This document shows, piece by piece, positions 5,729-5,845 of a DNA stretch of 5,845 nt; the stretch's first letter is position 1, and each line of letters begins with the position of its first letter. The position numbers were made by a program, and so were the translations under genes. Origin of the DNA: CAZUSU01 sp964623315 (GTDB taxonomy: Bacteria > Patescibacteriota > Patescibacteriia > Magasanikbacterales > 2-02-FULL-50-9b); assembly GCA_964623315.1 (NCBI GenBank), contig CAZUSU010000045.1, positions 1 to 5,845 of the forward strand, read 5' to 3'. The notes under the pieces are model-generated. The model did not search any database and was not told the origin of the DNA. It worked only from the letters and a program-made list of their open reading frames with translations.

Positions 5729-5844
5729 ATCCGTCCCATGGGCGCGCACGGGCAGGAGCCGCGCATGCCGCGCGACTGCGCCTGCCGGCGCGCTTCGCGC
5801 TTCTCCAGCAGTTTGCGCACGAGTTTGTCGTGCGCCACCTGCAG
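5716..5844 (-). CDS. C-terminal end of a GC-rich gene (5' end outside the window)
   Basis: A 42-residue open frame runs into the window from the right edge and stops at TAG (5718-5716). It reads LQVAHDKLVRKLLEKREARR and then a Gly/Cys/Pro/Met tail with a Cys-Pro-Cys motif (31-33) ending in MVPR. The first half looks helical and strongly basic. Third codon positions are nearly all G or C, the same habit as the next gene, which starts 61 nt downstream; the two are probably one transcript. In DNA this GC-rich, open frames arise easily, so the call leans on the position of the stop before a hairpin and an SD-led gene, and on codon habit. Family not recognised. Confidence 0.55.
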   Translation of the reverse strand: MQVAHDKLVRKLLEKREARRQAQSRGMRGSCPCAPMGRMVPR

Positions 5845-5845
5845 G

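Noticed and set aside
5105..5749. Long minus-strand open frame (214 codons) and another at 4897-5298 in other frames of the orphan gene
   Set aside because: They read as Arg/Ser/Ala-rich low-complexity shadows typical of GC-rich DNA. The frame at 4968-5654 has the SD, a balanced composition and a terminator just after its stop.
5750..5757. GGGCAGGA, a 7-of-8 match to the E. coli KOPS motif read by FtsK
   Set aside because: A single imperfect match in GC-rich coding DNA is expected by chance, and KOPS of this lineage is unknown.
1..5845. Mobile element, CRISPR array, tRNA or rRNA
   Set aside because: No transposase or integrase, no regularly spaced repeats, no terminal inverted repeats around the GC-rich segments and no tRNA-like cloverleaf were seen.

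Overview
The window looks like a piece of a small-genome bacterium, most likely of the Candidate Phyla Radiation (Patescibacteria). This is inference. It rests on a compact FtsK, followed by a single-pass membrane protein with one Ig-like domain, followed by RecA, all on the minus strand, and on the absence of Shine-Dalgarno (SD) motifs in front of recA and ftsK. Two visibly different classes of gene lie side by side.

Layout from left to right. The 3' end of efp (elongation factor P) is on the plus strand at 2-196. Everything else runs on the minus strand. At 291-671 is a GC-rich gene for a small secreted orphan protein, convergent with efp. It has its own terminator (197-265), a strong SD, a leader with two hairpins (709-763) and a promoter with a perfect 10-bp palindrome in its spacer (791-819). 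Then come recA (871-1959) with its terminator (822-852), a hairpin plus T-tract (1963-1996) directly against the recA start, the membrane-anchored Ig-like protein (2023-2568) and ftsK (2537-4858). ftsK has an extended -10 promoter at 4896-4904. The right end is again GC-rich: a strong terminator (4916-4959), a 228-residue orphan gene with a GTG start and a good SD (4968-5654), and the 3' end of another gene (5716-5844) whose stop codon sits in the loop of a hairpin.

How the parts fit. FtsK (DNA pumping at division) and RecA (strand exchange) both work in chromosome maintenance, and the Ig-like membrane protein between them overlaps ftsK and is probably co-transcribed with it. The orphan genes use mostly G/C at third codon positions and canonical SDs, and are closed off by strong terminators. 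The housekeeping genes are of mixed composition, lack SDs, and recA and ftsK each carry a run of six T at exactly the position an SD would occupy. No mobile-element gene, tRNA, rRNA or CRISPR array was seen. The most interesting signals are the self-contained orphan cassette at 197-820, the matching T6 leaders, and the structured RNA elements around the orphan genes.
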